Assembly (NCBI RefSeq): GCF_004923295.1
Contig: NZ_CP039637.1
Location: 496,001-560,000, forward strand
Direction of reading: 5' to 3'
From: Azospirillum sp. TSH100
Lineage (GTDB): Bacteria > Pseudomonadota > Alphaproteobacteria > Azospirillales > Azospirillaceae
DNA length: 64,000 nt
The notes under the pieces are model-generated. The model was not told the origin of the DNA. It worked only from the letters and a program-made list of their open reading frames with translations, and did not search any database. Made by a program: the position numbers and the translations under genes. Numbering within the stretch: the stretch's first letter is position 1; each line of letters begins with the position of its first letter. Of this stretch, positions 7,923 to 16,207 are shown in pieces.

Positions 7923-8927
7923 ATGACAGCAGGTTCGACGGTCGAGCTGGTGAAGCTGCGCAAGGCCTATGGCGGGACCGTGGCGGTGGATGGCATCGAC
8001 CTGCGGATCGCGGCAGGGTCCTATTGCTGCCTGCTGGGGCCGAGCGGCTGTGGCAAGACCTCCACCCTGCGGATGATCGCCGGACACGAGGACATCACCG
8101 ACGGCGACCTGCTGATCGGCGATGCGGTGGTGAACGACGATCCGCCGGCCAAGCGCGGCACGGCGATGATGTTCCAGAGCTACGCCCTGTTCCCCCACCT
8201 GGACTGCACCGACAATGTCGCCTTCAGCCTGAAGATGAAGGGGGTGGCGAAGGAGGAGCGGCGGCGCAGGGCGGCGGAGATGCTGGACCTCGTCGACATG
8301 GGCAAATATGCCGGGCGCCTGCCGTCGCAGCTGTCGGGCGGTCAGCAGCAGCGCGTGGCGCTGGCCCGGGCGCTGATCACCCGGCCGGGCGTGCTGCTGC
8401 TGGACGAGCCGCTGTCGGCGCTCGACCCCTTCCTGCGCGTGCGCATGCGGGAGGAGCTGAAGCGGCTGCACCGTGACATCGGCATCACCTTCATCCATGT
8501 CACCCACAGCCAGACCGAGGCTATGGCGCTGGCCGACCTTGCCGTGGTGATGAACCAGGGTCGGATCGAGCAGGCCGGGCCGCCGCGCGAGCTGTTCAAC
8601 CAGCCGCGCACCGCCTTCGTCGCCCGCTTCATCGGCGGCCACAACGTCATCGAAGGCGGTGTGGTCGGCGATGCCGGCCGCTGTGCCGTGCGCGCCGACC
8701 GCATCCAGCTGGGCGGCGCCGACCTGCCGACCGAAATCCAGGTGGAGGGTACGGTGCGGTCGCTGGAGTATCACGGCGCCTCCGTCCATCTCAGCCTCGA
8801 CGTTGCCGGTGCCGACGAGTTCGCCGTCGTGCTGGACGAGGCCCGCTATTTCGACGCGCCGGTCGGCGTGGGCGACCGTGTCCACGCCGGTTGGAGCCGC
8901 CGCGACGTCCACCCGCTGGTGGCGTGA
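7923..8927 (+). CDS. ABC transporter ATP-binding protein (PotA-type)
   Basis: A 334-residue ATPase. Walker A GPSGCGKTS (about residues 40-48), Q-loop MMFQSYALFPH, signature LSGGQQQRVALARAL, Walker B LLLDEPLSALD, H-loop THSQTEAM, then a TOBE domain in the last 90 residues. It belongs to the spermidine/putrescine-iron-sulfate (CUT/POPT) branch and energises import with the two permeases downstream. The start is the ATG preceded by TGGAGG; the frame is open 50 codons further up but that stretch overlaps the promoter and operator. First gene of a five-gene rightward operon (ATPase, binding protein, permease, permease, racemase). Confidence 0.92.
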   Translation: MTAGSTVELVKLRKAYGGTVAVDGIDLRIAAGSYCCLLGPSGCGKTSTLRMIAGHEDITDGDLLIGDAVVNDDPPAKRGTAMMFQSYALFPHLDCTDNVAFSLKMKGVAKEERRRRAAEMLDLVDMGKYAGRLPSQLSGGQQQRVALARALITRPGVLLLDEPLSALDPFLRVRMREELKRLHRDIGITFIHVTHSQTEAMALADLAVVMNQGRIEQAGPPRELFNQPRTAFVARFIGGHNVIEGGVVGDAGRCAVRADRIQLGGADLPTEIQVEGTVRSLEYHGASVHLSLDVAGADEFAVVLDEARYFDAPVGVGDRVHAGWSRRDVHPLVA

Positions 8928-9000
8928 TCCTTTTCAAAAAGCCGCTCAAACAAGAACGCACATCCAAAAACAACACGACGAACAGACTGGAGGCTCAGCG

Positions 9001-10314
9001 ATGACCGACACCCGTACTCCTTCCAAGTCCGCAATGCCGTCGACCGGCGTCAGCCGCCGCACTCTGCTGAAGGGCACCGCCGCCGTGGCGGGTGCCGCCG
9101 TCGGTTCGGGCGCCATCACCGGCTTCCCGACCATCTGGGCGCAGAACATCAAGAACGTCACCCTGCGCCAGTTCGGCACCGGCGTGTCGAACCTGAACGC
9201 CGTCGCCGACAAGGTAAAGGAGGATCTGGGCTTCACCCTGCAGATGACGGCGCTGGATTCCGACGCGGTGACCCAGCGCGCGGTGACGCAGCCGAAGTCC
9301 TACGACATTGCCGACATCGAATACTGGATCTGCAAGAAGGTCTTCCCGGCCGGCGTGATGCAGCCGATGGACGTGAAGAAGATCAAGAATTTCGACAAGA
9401 TCGTTCCGATCTTCATCACCGGCAAGATGACGCCGGGCAGCGCCATCGCCCAGGGCACCGCGCCGCACACCGTCGGTTTCGTCGAGGGCAAGGACAGCAC
9501 CAAGTTCGCCAAGTCGGCGACCCAGTGGATGACGCTGATCCCGACCATCTACAACGCCGACACGCTGGGCATCCGCCCCGATCTGGTCGGCCGGCCGATC
9601 AGCAGCTGGAAGGACCTGCTCGACCCCGCCTTCAAGGGCAAGGCGTCGCTGCTGAACATCCCGTCCATCGGCATCATGGACGCCGCCATGGTCTGCGAGG
9701 CGATGGGCGAGATCAAGTATGGCGACAAGGGCAACATGACCAAGGAGGAGATCGACAAGACCCTCAAGATCATGACCGACGCCAAGAAGGCCGGCCAGTT
9801 CCGCGCCTTCTGGAAGACCTTCGACGAGAGCGTCAACCTGATGTCGTCGGGCGAGGTCATCATCCAGTCGATGTGGTCGCCGGCCGTCGCCGCCGTGCGC
9901 GCCAAGGGCATCCAGTGCGTCTACCAGCCGCTGAAGGAGGGCTATCGCGCCTGGGGCGGCGGTCTCGGCATCGCCAAGCATTTGAGCGGGCTGGAGCTGG
10001 AAGCGGCCTATGAATACATCAACTGGTATCTGTCGGGCTGGGTCGGCGCCTATCTGAACCGCCAGGGCTATTACTCGGCCGTGCTCGACACCGCCAAGCA
10101 GCACATGTCGCCGGAGGAATGGGCCTTCTGGATGGAAGGCCAGCCGGCCAAGGCCGACATCCTCAGCCCCGAAGGCAAGGTGATGGAGAAGGCCGGCGCC
10201 GTGCGCGACGGCGGCTCGTTCCAGGACCGTATGGGCCGCGTCGCCTGCTGGAACGCGGTGATGGACGAGGACCGCTACATGGTCCGCAAGTGGAACGAGT
10301 TCATCGCTGCGTAA
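9001..10314 (+). CDS. ABC transporter substrate-binding protein, Tat-exported (PotD-like)
   Basis: A 437-residue periplasmic binding protein. The N-terminus has a twin-arginine signal (SRRTLLKG at about residues 18-25) followed by an Ala/Gly-rich hydrophobic stretch and a probable cleavage after WAQ near 45. The rest has the look of extracellular solute-binding family 1/8 (the YNADTLGIRPDLVGRPISSW and LLDPAFKGKASL segments are typical). The partners are spermidine-type, but family members bind many amines and organic acids. Presence of a hydantoin/Asp-Glu racemase in the same operon hints at a cyclic ureide or amino-acid derivative; this is inference. Confidence 0.88.
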   Translation: MTDTRTPSKSAMPSTGVSRRTLLKGTAAVAGAAVGSGAITGFPTIWAQNIKNVTLRQFGTGVSNLNAVADKVKEDLGFTLQMTALDSDAVTQRAVTQPKSYDIADIEYWICKKVFPAGVMQPMDVKKIKNFDKIVPIFITGKMTPGSAIAQGTAPHTVGFVEGKDSTKFAKSATQWMTLIPTIYNADTLGIRPDLVGRPISSWKDLLDPAFKGKASLLNIPSIGIMDAAMVCEAMGEIKYGDKGNMTKEEIDKTLKIMTDAKKAGQFRAFWKTFDESVNLMSSGEVIIQSMWSPAVAAVRAKGIQCVYQPLKEGYRAWGGGLGIAKHLSGLELEAAYEYINWYLSGWVGAYLNRQGYYSAVLDTAKQHMSPEEWAFWMEGQPAKADILSPEGKVMEKAGAVRDGGSFQDRMGRVACWNAVMDEDRYMVRKWNEFIAA

Positions 10315-10344
10315 CAGTTACAGTCCTCTTCGGGCCGACAGGAG

Positions 10345-10460
10345 TCCCCTCTCCCCCTTGGGGAGAGGGTTAGGGTGAGGGGGTCGCGCGTCGGCCCCTC
10401 ACGAGAATCCAAGCCATGCATCCCCCTCACCCCGGCCCTCTCCCCGGGGGAAGAGGGGGA
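10345..10460. repeat. REP/BIME-like palindromic element inside the transporter operon
   Basis: Stem CCCTCTCCCC (10347-10356) / GGGGAGAGGG (10360-10369) is followed by a longer arm (10360-10383) that can instead pair with 10422-10445, giving two mutually exclusive hairpins. The sequence type (CCCTCTCCCC...GGGTGAGGGGG) is a common interspersed extragenic palindrome in proteobacteria. It sits between the binding-protein and permease genes, where such hairpins commonly stabilise the binding-protein mRNA and lower permease expression. Confidence 0.75.
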
Positions 10461-10498
10461 TGAGCGCCGACGCAACCTCCAGCGCAGGACACCCGCCC

Positions 10499-11416
10499 AT
10501 GACCCTGACCGCCGAAACGCCCCGACCGTCCGTCACGGCCGCCGCCGGCAGGGCGCGGCGTCCCCGCCTGTTGCCGCGCGTCGCCCCATACCTCCAGGCG
10601 GCACCACTGACCGTCACGCTGCTGCTGTTCCTGCTGGTGCCGATCCTGACCATCGTCGCGGTCAGTTTCTGGGATTACGACAGCGTGCGCATCTACCCCG
10701 ACTTCGTGCTGACCAACTACACCGAGCTGCTGGCCTCGCCGGTCACCTGGAAGACCTATCTGAACACGCTGAAATACGCCGCACTCACCTGGGCGATCAC
10801 GCTCGGGATCGGCTTCACGGTCGCCTATTTTCTGGCCTTCCATGTGCGGTCGACCACCTGGCAGATGGTGCTGTTCCTGGTCTGCACCATCCCGTTCTGG
10901 ACCTCCAACATCATCCGCATGATCTCGTGGATCCCGTTCCTGGGGCGCAACGGGCTGCTGAATTCCGGCCTGATCTCCGCCGGGATCATCGACCAGCCGC
11001 TGGAGTTCCTGCTGTTCTCCGACTTCTCGGTGGTGCTGGCCTTCGTCCACCTCTATGCGCTGTTCATGGTGGTGCCGATCTTCAATTCGATGATGCGCAT
11101 CGACCGCGCCCTGATCGAGGCGGCACGCGACGGCGGCGCCAATGCGGCGCAGACGCTGTGGAACGTCATCCTGCCGCTGACCAAGCCGGGCATCGCCATC
11201 GGCTCCATCTTCGTCGTCACGCTGGTGATGGGCGACTTCATCACCGTGCGGCTGATGAGCGGCGGGCAGAGCGCCTCCATCGGGCTGATGATCGCCAACG
11301 AGATCTCGCTGCTGCAATACCCGGCCGCCGCCGCCAATGCGGTGGTTCTTCTGGCTGTCGTCCTGATCATGGTGGTGGCGATGCTGCGCATCGTCGACAT
11401 CCGGAAGGAGCTGTGA
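10499..11416 (+). CDS. ABC transporter permease 1 (PotB-type)
   Basis: A 305-residue inner-membrane protein with six predicted membrane helices. The conserved cytoplasmic EAA loop reads EAARDGGANAAQTLWNVILPLTKPGI near residues 200-225 (shown here only as its key residues E-A-A-x3-G-x9-P). It pairs with the next permease to form the channel. Two starts are possible: 10499 with AGGA nine bases upstream, or 10460, whose ribosome site lies in the REP-like element; the first is preferred because the second adds 13 residues without homology-like character. Confidence 0.9.
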   Translation: MTLTAETPRPSVTAAAGRARRPRLLPRVAPYLQAAPLTVTLLLFLLVPILTIVAVSFWDYDSVRIYPDFVLTNYTELLASPVTWKTYLNTLKYAALTWAITLGIGFTVAYFLAFHVRSTTWQMVLFLVCTIPFWTSNIIRMISWIPFLGRNGLLNSGLISAGIIDQPLEFLLFSDFSVVLAFVHLYALFMVVPIFNSMMRIDRALIEAARDGGANAAQTLWNVILPLTKPGIAIGSIFVVTLVMGDFITVRLMSGGQSASIGLMIANEISLLQYPAAAANAVVLLAVVLIMVVAMLRIVDIRKEL

Positions 11417-11419
11417 GTG

Positions 11420-12247
11420 ATGAATTCGTCACGCCGGGGCCTGTCCTTCTATCTGCTGGGCGCCTTCTTCGCGCTGTTCGTGCTGTTCCTCTACGGCCCG
11501 ACCGCCACCATCCTGATCCTGTCCTTCCAGGGTCCGGAGGGCGGGCTGACCTTCCCGATGAGCGGCGTCTCGCTGCACTGGTTCCGCAACCTGTTCGAGC
11601 AGCAGGCGGTCGGTGATTTCGGCGGCTCCTTCCGCCGCTCGATCGCGCTGGGGCTGATGGTGATGGTGCTGACCGTGCTGTTTTCGGTCCTGGCCGGCTT
11701 CGCCTTCCGCCGCCGCTTTCGCGGCAGCGGGGCGCTGTTCTACCTCGCCGTCGCCAGCCTGATCGTGCCGTCGATCCTGGTCAGCCTCGGCATCGGCCTG
11801 TTCTTCAACATCCTGGGGCTGGAGCCGTCCTGGTACAGCTCGGCGCTGGGCGCGCATCTGACCTGGACGCTGCCCTTCGGTCTGCTGATCGTCTTCGCCA
11901 TCTTCAACCGCTTCAACCCGGCCTATGAGGAGGCGGCGCGCGACCTGGGTGCCACGCCGTGGCAGACGGTGCGCCATGTGGTGCTGCCGATCCTGCTGCC
12001 CAGCCTGATCGGCGTCGGGCTGTTCGGCTTCACCCTGTCCTATGACGAGTTCGCCCGCACGCTGATGACCGCCGGCAGCTTCAACACGCTGCCGCTGGAG
12101 ATCTACGGCATGACCACCAACGTCACCACGCCGGTGCTCTATGCGCTGGGATCGCTGACGACGGTCTTCTCCTTCACCGTGATCGGCCTGTTCTTCCTGG
12201 GCCTGATCCTGCTGCGCCGCCACCGCCTGCGGCGAACCGGCGCCTGA
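11420..12247 (+). CDS. ABC transporter permease 2 (PotC-type)
   Basis: A 275-residue membrane protein with six helices and an EAA loop (EEAARDLGATPWQTV, about residues 172-186). AAGGAG at 11405-11410 lies nine bases before the ATG at 11420; an in-frame GTG directly before it is less likely. Spacing to the first permease is three bases, so translation is probably coupled. It completes the ABC importer encoded here. Confidence 0.92.
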   Translation: MNSSRRGLSFYLLGAFFALFVLFLYGPTATILILSFQGPEGGLTFPMSGVSLHWFRNLFEQQAVGDFGGSFRRSIALGLMVMVLTVLFSVLAGFAFRRRFRGSGALFYLAVASLIVPSILVSLGIGLFFNILGLEPSWYSSALGAHLTWTLPFGLLIVFAIFNRFNPAYEEAARDLGATPWQTVRHVVLPILLPSLIGVGLFGFTLSYDEFARTLMTAGSFNTLPLEIYGMTTNVTTPVLYALGSLTTVFSFTVIGLFFLGLILLRRHRLRRTGA

Positions 12248-12260
12248 GGACATTCAAGAC

Positions 12261-12965
12261 ATGCGCATTCTGGTCGTCAACCCGAACAGCACCGCCTCGA
12301 TGACGGCGCGGATCGGCTCCGCCGCCCGTGCCGTCGCGGCTCCCGGCACCGAGATCGTCGCCACCAACCCGCCGACCGGCCCCGCCAGCATCGAGGGCTA
12401 TTACGACGAAGCGCTGGCCGTTCCGGGCATGCTGGCAGTGATCGACCAGCATCAGCGCGAGAGCGTCATCGCCGGCACGGTGATCGCCTGCTTCGACGAT
12501 GTCGGGCTCGACGCGGCGCGCAGCCTCGCCACCGCGCCGGTGGTCGGCATCTGCGAGGCGGCGATGCAGACCGCCGGGTTTCTGGGCGGCCGGTTCAGCG
12601 TGGTGACGACTCTGGCCCGCTCCATCCCCGCGCTGGAACGGCTGGCCCAGCGCTACGGCATGGCCGGGCGCTGCACCATCCGGGCGGCCGGAGTGCCTGT
12701 GCTGGCGCTGGAAGACCCGGCATCGGGGGCGGTCGACCGGGTGCGGGCGGAGATCCGCCGGGCGGTGGAACAGGATGGGGCGGAAACCATCGTGCTGGGC
12801 TGCGCCGGCATGGCCGATCTCGCCCGGTCCTTGAGCGATGAGATGGGCCTGCCCGTGGTGGACGGCGTCACCGCCGCCGTGAAGCTGGTGGAGGGGTTGG
12901 CCGCCCTTGGGCTGCGGACCAGCAAGGTCGGCGGCTATGCGCCGCCGCTGCCCAAGGCGCGCTGA
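12261..12965 (+). CDS. Hydantoin/aspartate-glutamate racemase family protein
   Basis: A 234-residue PLP-independent racemase. It opens with ILVVNPNST, the hallmark of hydantoin racemases, and has the two catalytic cysteines in VIACFDDVG (about residue 76) and VLGCAGMADL (about 181). The enzyme family interconverts D- and L-5-substituted hydantoins or related amino-acid derivatives by two-base catalysis. Last gene of the ABC transporter operon (14-bp gap), so its substrate is probably what the transporter brings in. No hydantoinase or carbamoylase is visible next to it, but an amidase lies 1.9 kb away. Confidence 0.85.
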   Translation: MRILVVNPNSTASMTARIGSAARAVAAPGTEIVATNPPTGPASIEGYYDEALAVPGMLAVIDQHQRESVIAGTVIACFDDVGLDAARSLATAPVVGICEAAMQTAGFLGGRFSVVTTLARSIPALERLAQRYGMAGRCTIRAAGVPVLALEDPASGAVDRVRAEIRRAVEQDGAETIVLGCAGMADLARSLSDEMGLPVVDGVTAAVKLVEGLAALGLRTSKVGGYAPPLPKAR

Positions 12966-12978
12966 CCCCTCCGCCCTT

Positions 12979-14523
12979 TTACAGCCTTTGCGGGTCCGGG
13001 AACTCCGGCGTCGCCAATCCCGAAAGTCCGGTTTGGACGGAGATTGCTCCGCCCGCCGATCCACCCAAGATCCGGCGTGCCGCGTCGGCGCATTGGCTGC
13101 GCAGCTCCGGTACCGCGGTCATTTCCCAGAAGGGGGCCTTGGCGACCGGGCCGAAGGCGAGCAGGCGCGGGGACGGGGTGCCGTCGGCGGCGATCACCGC
13201 TCCGCCTTCCGTCACGTCCAGTCCGAGCCGCAACTCGTCCGGCCGGGCGAGGCCGCGGTCGAGCAGCGAGCGCACCAGCGGGTGGCGTATGCGGGTGTAG
13301 TCGCAGTTGGTGCCGGTGGCGTTGATCAGCGCGCCGGCCGTCAGCACCCGGTCCGCTCCGCCGCCGCGTTCGGTGACAGTCAGCTCCAGCCCACCGACGG
13401 TGAGGCCCGCGTCCTTCAGGCGGCCGGGCAGGATGCTCAGTTGCCCGCTGGCGCGCACGGCGGCGATGCGGTCGGCGACCTGCGGCGCCATGCGGTGGCG
13501 ATGCACCTCCCAGAAGGGGCGGGCGTGGCGCAGGAAGCGGCGGCGCTCCTCCATCGGCAGATGCGCCCAGATGCGGTGGTGGTGCGGCCGCAGCGCGTCG
13601 AAGGCCGACCGCCAGTCATAGCCGGCCGCCGCCGCCCGCCGGGCATCGGCCTTCAGGGCGATCAGCACGTCCAGCACCGTGCTGGGCAGCACGTCCGGAT
13701 GCAGGAACGAGGTGTAGGGCCGCGTCTCCTCATGGCGCAGCGGCAGCAGGCCGCGGCGCGACACCGCGGTGATCGGCCCGCGATGGCCCTGGTCGAGCAG
13801 CGAGAGGACCGTGTCCACCATGGTCAGGCCGGTGCCGAGGATGGCGACGGCGGCATCGCGGTCGATCCCGCCGATGGCTGCGGCATCCCAGGGGTCGCCG
13901 ATGAAGCGGTCCGACGCGAAGGCCTCGTCCGCCGTGGGGGAGGCCAGACAGGGCGGGGAGGGCGGGAAATTGCCGATGCAGAGGGCGGCGGTGTCGGCGC
14001 TGACCACCCGGCCGTCGCCAAGCCGCACATGCACCGCCGGCCGGCTGCCCGACGGGGCTTCGGTGCGGACATCCACCGCCTCGCCGCGGATCACGTTCAG
14101 CCGGGCATGGGCGGGGGCTTCCGCCTGCGCCTCCGCCAGGACGTCCTGGATATAGGCGCCGTACAGCGCGCGGGATGCGAAGGCATGGCCGCTCGGCGGC
14201 ATCGGCTGTTCCGGCGTCGGCCCCTCCGCCCGGCTCCACAGCCAACGCAGGAAATGGCGCGGGTCGTCGGGATAGGCGCTCATGTTGTAGGCGCGGACGT
14301 TCAGCACATGCGCGCCGTTGGGGGTGGAATAGGCGACGCCGGTGCCCGGCCGGTGCCCGTATTCGATCAGATGGACCACCAGCGGCGCCTGGGCACCGCG
14401 CAGCAGATGGGCGGCCAGCAGGCTGCCGGTGAAGCCGGCGCCGACGATGGCGATCTGGCGGGGCTGGGTGAAGGCTTCGGGCGGGGTGGCGCCAGGGGGA
14501 TGGAAGTGAGGCGTTGCAGGCAT
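12979..14523 (-). CDS. FAD/NAD(P)-binding protein (COG4529, YdhS-like)
   Basis: A 514-residue flavoprotein. An N-terminal Rossmann motif AIVGAGFTGSLLAAHLL (about residues 25-41) binds FAD; a second dinucleotide motif ILGTGLTMVDTVLSLL near 230 marks the NAD(P) site. The family is a relative of flavin monooxygenases of uncharacterised reaction. The gene converges with the racemase (13-bp gap) and is divergent from the amidase, so it may belong to the same catabolic locus. Product name is certain only at family level. Confidence 0.8.
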   Translation of the reverse strand: MPATPHFHPPGATPPEAFTQPRQIAIVGAGFTGSLLAAHLLRGAQAPLVVHLIEYGHRPGTGVAYSTPNGAHVLNVRAYNMSAYPDDPRHFLRWLWSRAEGPTPEQPMPPSGHAFASRALYGAYIQDVLAEAQAEAPAHARLNVIRGEAVDVRTEAPSGSRPAVHVRLGDGRVVSADTAALCIGNFPPSPPCLASPTADEAFASDRFIGDPWDAAAIGGIDRDAAVAILGTGLTMVDTVLSLLDQGHRGPITAVSRRGLLPLRHEETRPYTSFLHPDVLPSTVLDVLIALKADARRAAAAGYDWRSAFDALRPHHHRIWAHLPMEERRRFLRHARPFWEVHRHRMAPQVADRIAAVRASGQLSILPGRLKDAGLTVGGLELTVTERGGGADRVLTAGALINATGTNCDYTRIRHPLVRSLLDRGLARPDELRLGLDVTEGGAVIAADGTPSPRLLAFGPVAKAPFWEMTAVPELRSQCADAARRILGGSAGGAISVQTGLSGLATPEFPDPQRL

Positions 14524-14850
14524 CGAAGTCCGTCCTTCCGTGAGTCATTCCGGAAAAGGTCGGCCGTTGGCGTCTGTTCCCCTAACCCCTCCGGCGATGG
14601 CAGAGGGCGGGTAATCGCGTCGGCCGTGTGTCTGCTCGGTCCGCTTCGTTCTGCCCTGAATATCACAGCGTACAGGACGCGCGCCATCGGCCGAAGGGCA
14701 AACACTATTCCAAAAGTAGGGATTTGCCGATTTTTTACGCAATCCGGATCGCATCATCGCTGTCGCCAAGCCGGCGCCGATGTGGCACATGCGGTTGTGC
14801 GCCATTGCTGAAGCGCGCCGCCGCATGACCGATCAGGAGCCCGCCTCGCC
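14524..14850. other. Divergent intergenic region, flavoprotein/amidase
   Basis: 327 bases with no convincing gene. The stretch 14695-14760 is clearly richer in A/T than its surroundings and probably holds promoter elements for one or both divergent genes. I see no strong operator palindrome or terminator. Confidence 0.5.
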
Positions 14851-16173
14851 ATGTCCAAGCCGACCATGCCGCCCGTCTCCCACGCTTCCGCTTCTGACCG
14901 GCTGGAGGCGGCGCTTTCCCGGATCGCCGATCCGGCGCGGCAAGGCACTCTCGTCTTCACGGATGTCTATGCGGAGGAGGCTCGCGCCGCTGCCCTCGCC
15001 AGCGACCGTCGCGCGGCGGCCGGCCGGACGCTGGGGCCGCTCGACGGGCGGGTCGTCTCGGTCAAGGGGCTGTTCGACGTCGCGGGCGAAACCACCGCGG
15101 CCGGTTCCGCCATCCTGCGCAGGCGGCCGGCCGCGACCCGCGACGCCCGTGCGGTGGCGCGGCTGCGCGCCGCGGGGGCGGTGATCGTCGGCCGGACCCA
15201 CATGACGGAATTCGCCTTTTCCGCCGTCGGAATCAATCCCCATTCCGGCAATCCCGGAAATCCGCATGACCGCTCGCGGGTGCCGGGCGGATCCTCTTCC
15301 GGGGCGGTGATTTCGGTGGTCGATGGCATGGCGGAGATCGCGCTGGGCAGCGACACCGGCGGGTCGTTGCGCATCCCGGCGGCGCTGTCCGGTGCCGTGG
15401 GCTTCAAGCCGTCCGCCGGGCGGTTCCCGGCTGAGGGTGCCTTCCCGCTGTCGCCGACACTCGACGTGATCGGGCCGATTGCCGCCAGCGTCGCCGATGC
15501 GGCACTGCTGGACAGCGTTCTTTCCGACGAAGACCCGGCGCCGCTGGCCCCGCTGCCGCTTGCCGGGCAGTCCTTCCTCGTGCCGCGCGGGCGGCTGTTC
15601 GACGGGGTGGAACCGGTGGTCGCCATGGCCTTCGAGGCGGCGCTGGAGCGGCTGCGCGCGGCCGGGGCGCACATCGTCGACGGCTCCATCGAGACGGAAC
15701 TGGACGCGCAGGCGGAACTGGACCGGATCGGCGTCTTCACCGCCATCGAACTGGCGGCCACCCTGGCCGATCTCGGCGTTACGGCGCTGGACGGCATCGA
15801 CCCGAAGACCCGCGCGCGGATCGAGGCCGGCGGCAAGGCGCCCGCTGCCGACTATGTCCGCATGCAGCGCCGCCGGGCTGATCTGATCCGGCTGATGGAC
15901 GAGCGGCTGACCCGCCATCCGGTCCTGCTGCTGCCGACCGTGCCGATGACGGCACCCGCCATCGCCGATGTGTTGGACGACGCCACCTTCCACCGCGTCA
16001 ATCTGGCCCTGCTGCGCAATACCCGCGTCGCCAACCTGTTCGACCTGCCGGCCATTTCCCTGCCGGTTCCCACCGATGGGCTGCCGGTCGGCCTGATGGC
16101 GATGGGGCGGCGCGGCAGCGACCGCAGCCTGTTCGGCATCGCCGCCGGGCTGGAGGCGGCACTGCGGGGATGA
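14851..16173 (+). CDS. Amidase signature-family hydrolase
   Basis: A 440-residue amidase. The Ser-cisSer-Lys triad is visible: Lys in VSVKGLFDV (about residue 72), the GGSSSG loop (about 148-153) and the nucleophile in GSDTGGSLRI (about 172). The fold hydrolyses C-N bonds of carboxamides, carbamates or allophanate-like compounds. It is preceded by AGGAG at a somewhat long spacing. Its neighbour racemase and transporter suggest a role in using an imported amide or ureide; substrate unknown. It converges with dctD (34-bp gap, no terminator seen). Confidence 0.85.
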   Translation: MSKPTMPPVSHASASDRLEAALSRIADPARQGTLVFTDVYAEEARAAALASDRRAAAGRTLGPLDGRVVSVKGLFDVAGETTAAGSAILRRRPAATRDARAVARLRAAGAVIVGRTHMTEFAFSAVGINPHSGNPGNPHDRSRVPGGSSSGAVISVVDGMAEIALGSDTGGSLRIPAALSGAVGFKPSAGRFPAEGAFPLSPTLDVIGPIAASVADAALLDSVLSDEDPAPLAPLPLAGQSFLVPRGRLFDGVEPVVAMAFEAALERLRAAGAHIVDGSIETELDAQAELDRIGVFTAIELAATLADLGVTALDGIDPKTRARIEAGGKAPAADYVRMQRRRADLIRLMDERLTRHPVLLLPTVPMTAPAIADVLDDATFHRVNLALLRNTRVANLFDLPAISLPVPTDGLPVGLMAMGRRGSDRSLFGIAAGLEAALRG

Positions 16174-16207
16174 ACTCTGAAACAAGGGCGGGAGTGGAGG
16201 GCTGGCC

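Noticed and set aside
14783-14800. TGGCAC followed by TTGTGC upstream of the amidase as a sigma54 promoter
   Set aside because: Spacing between GG and GC is three bases too long.
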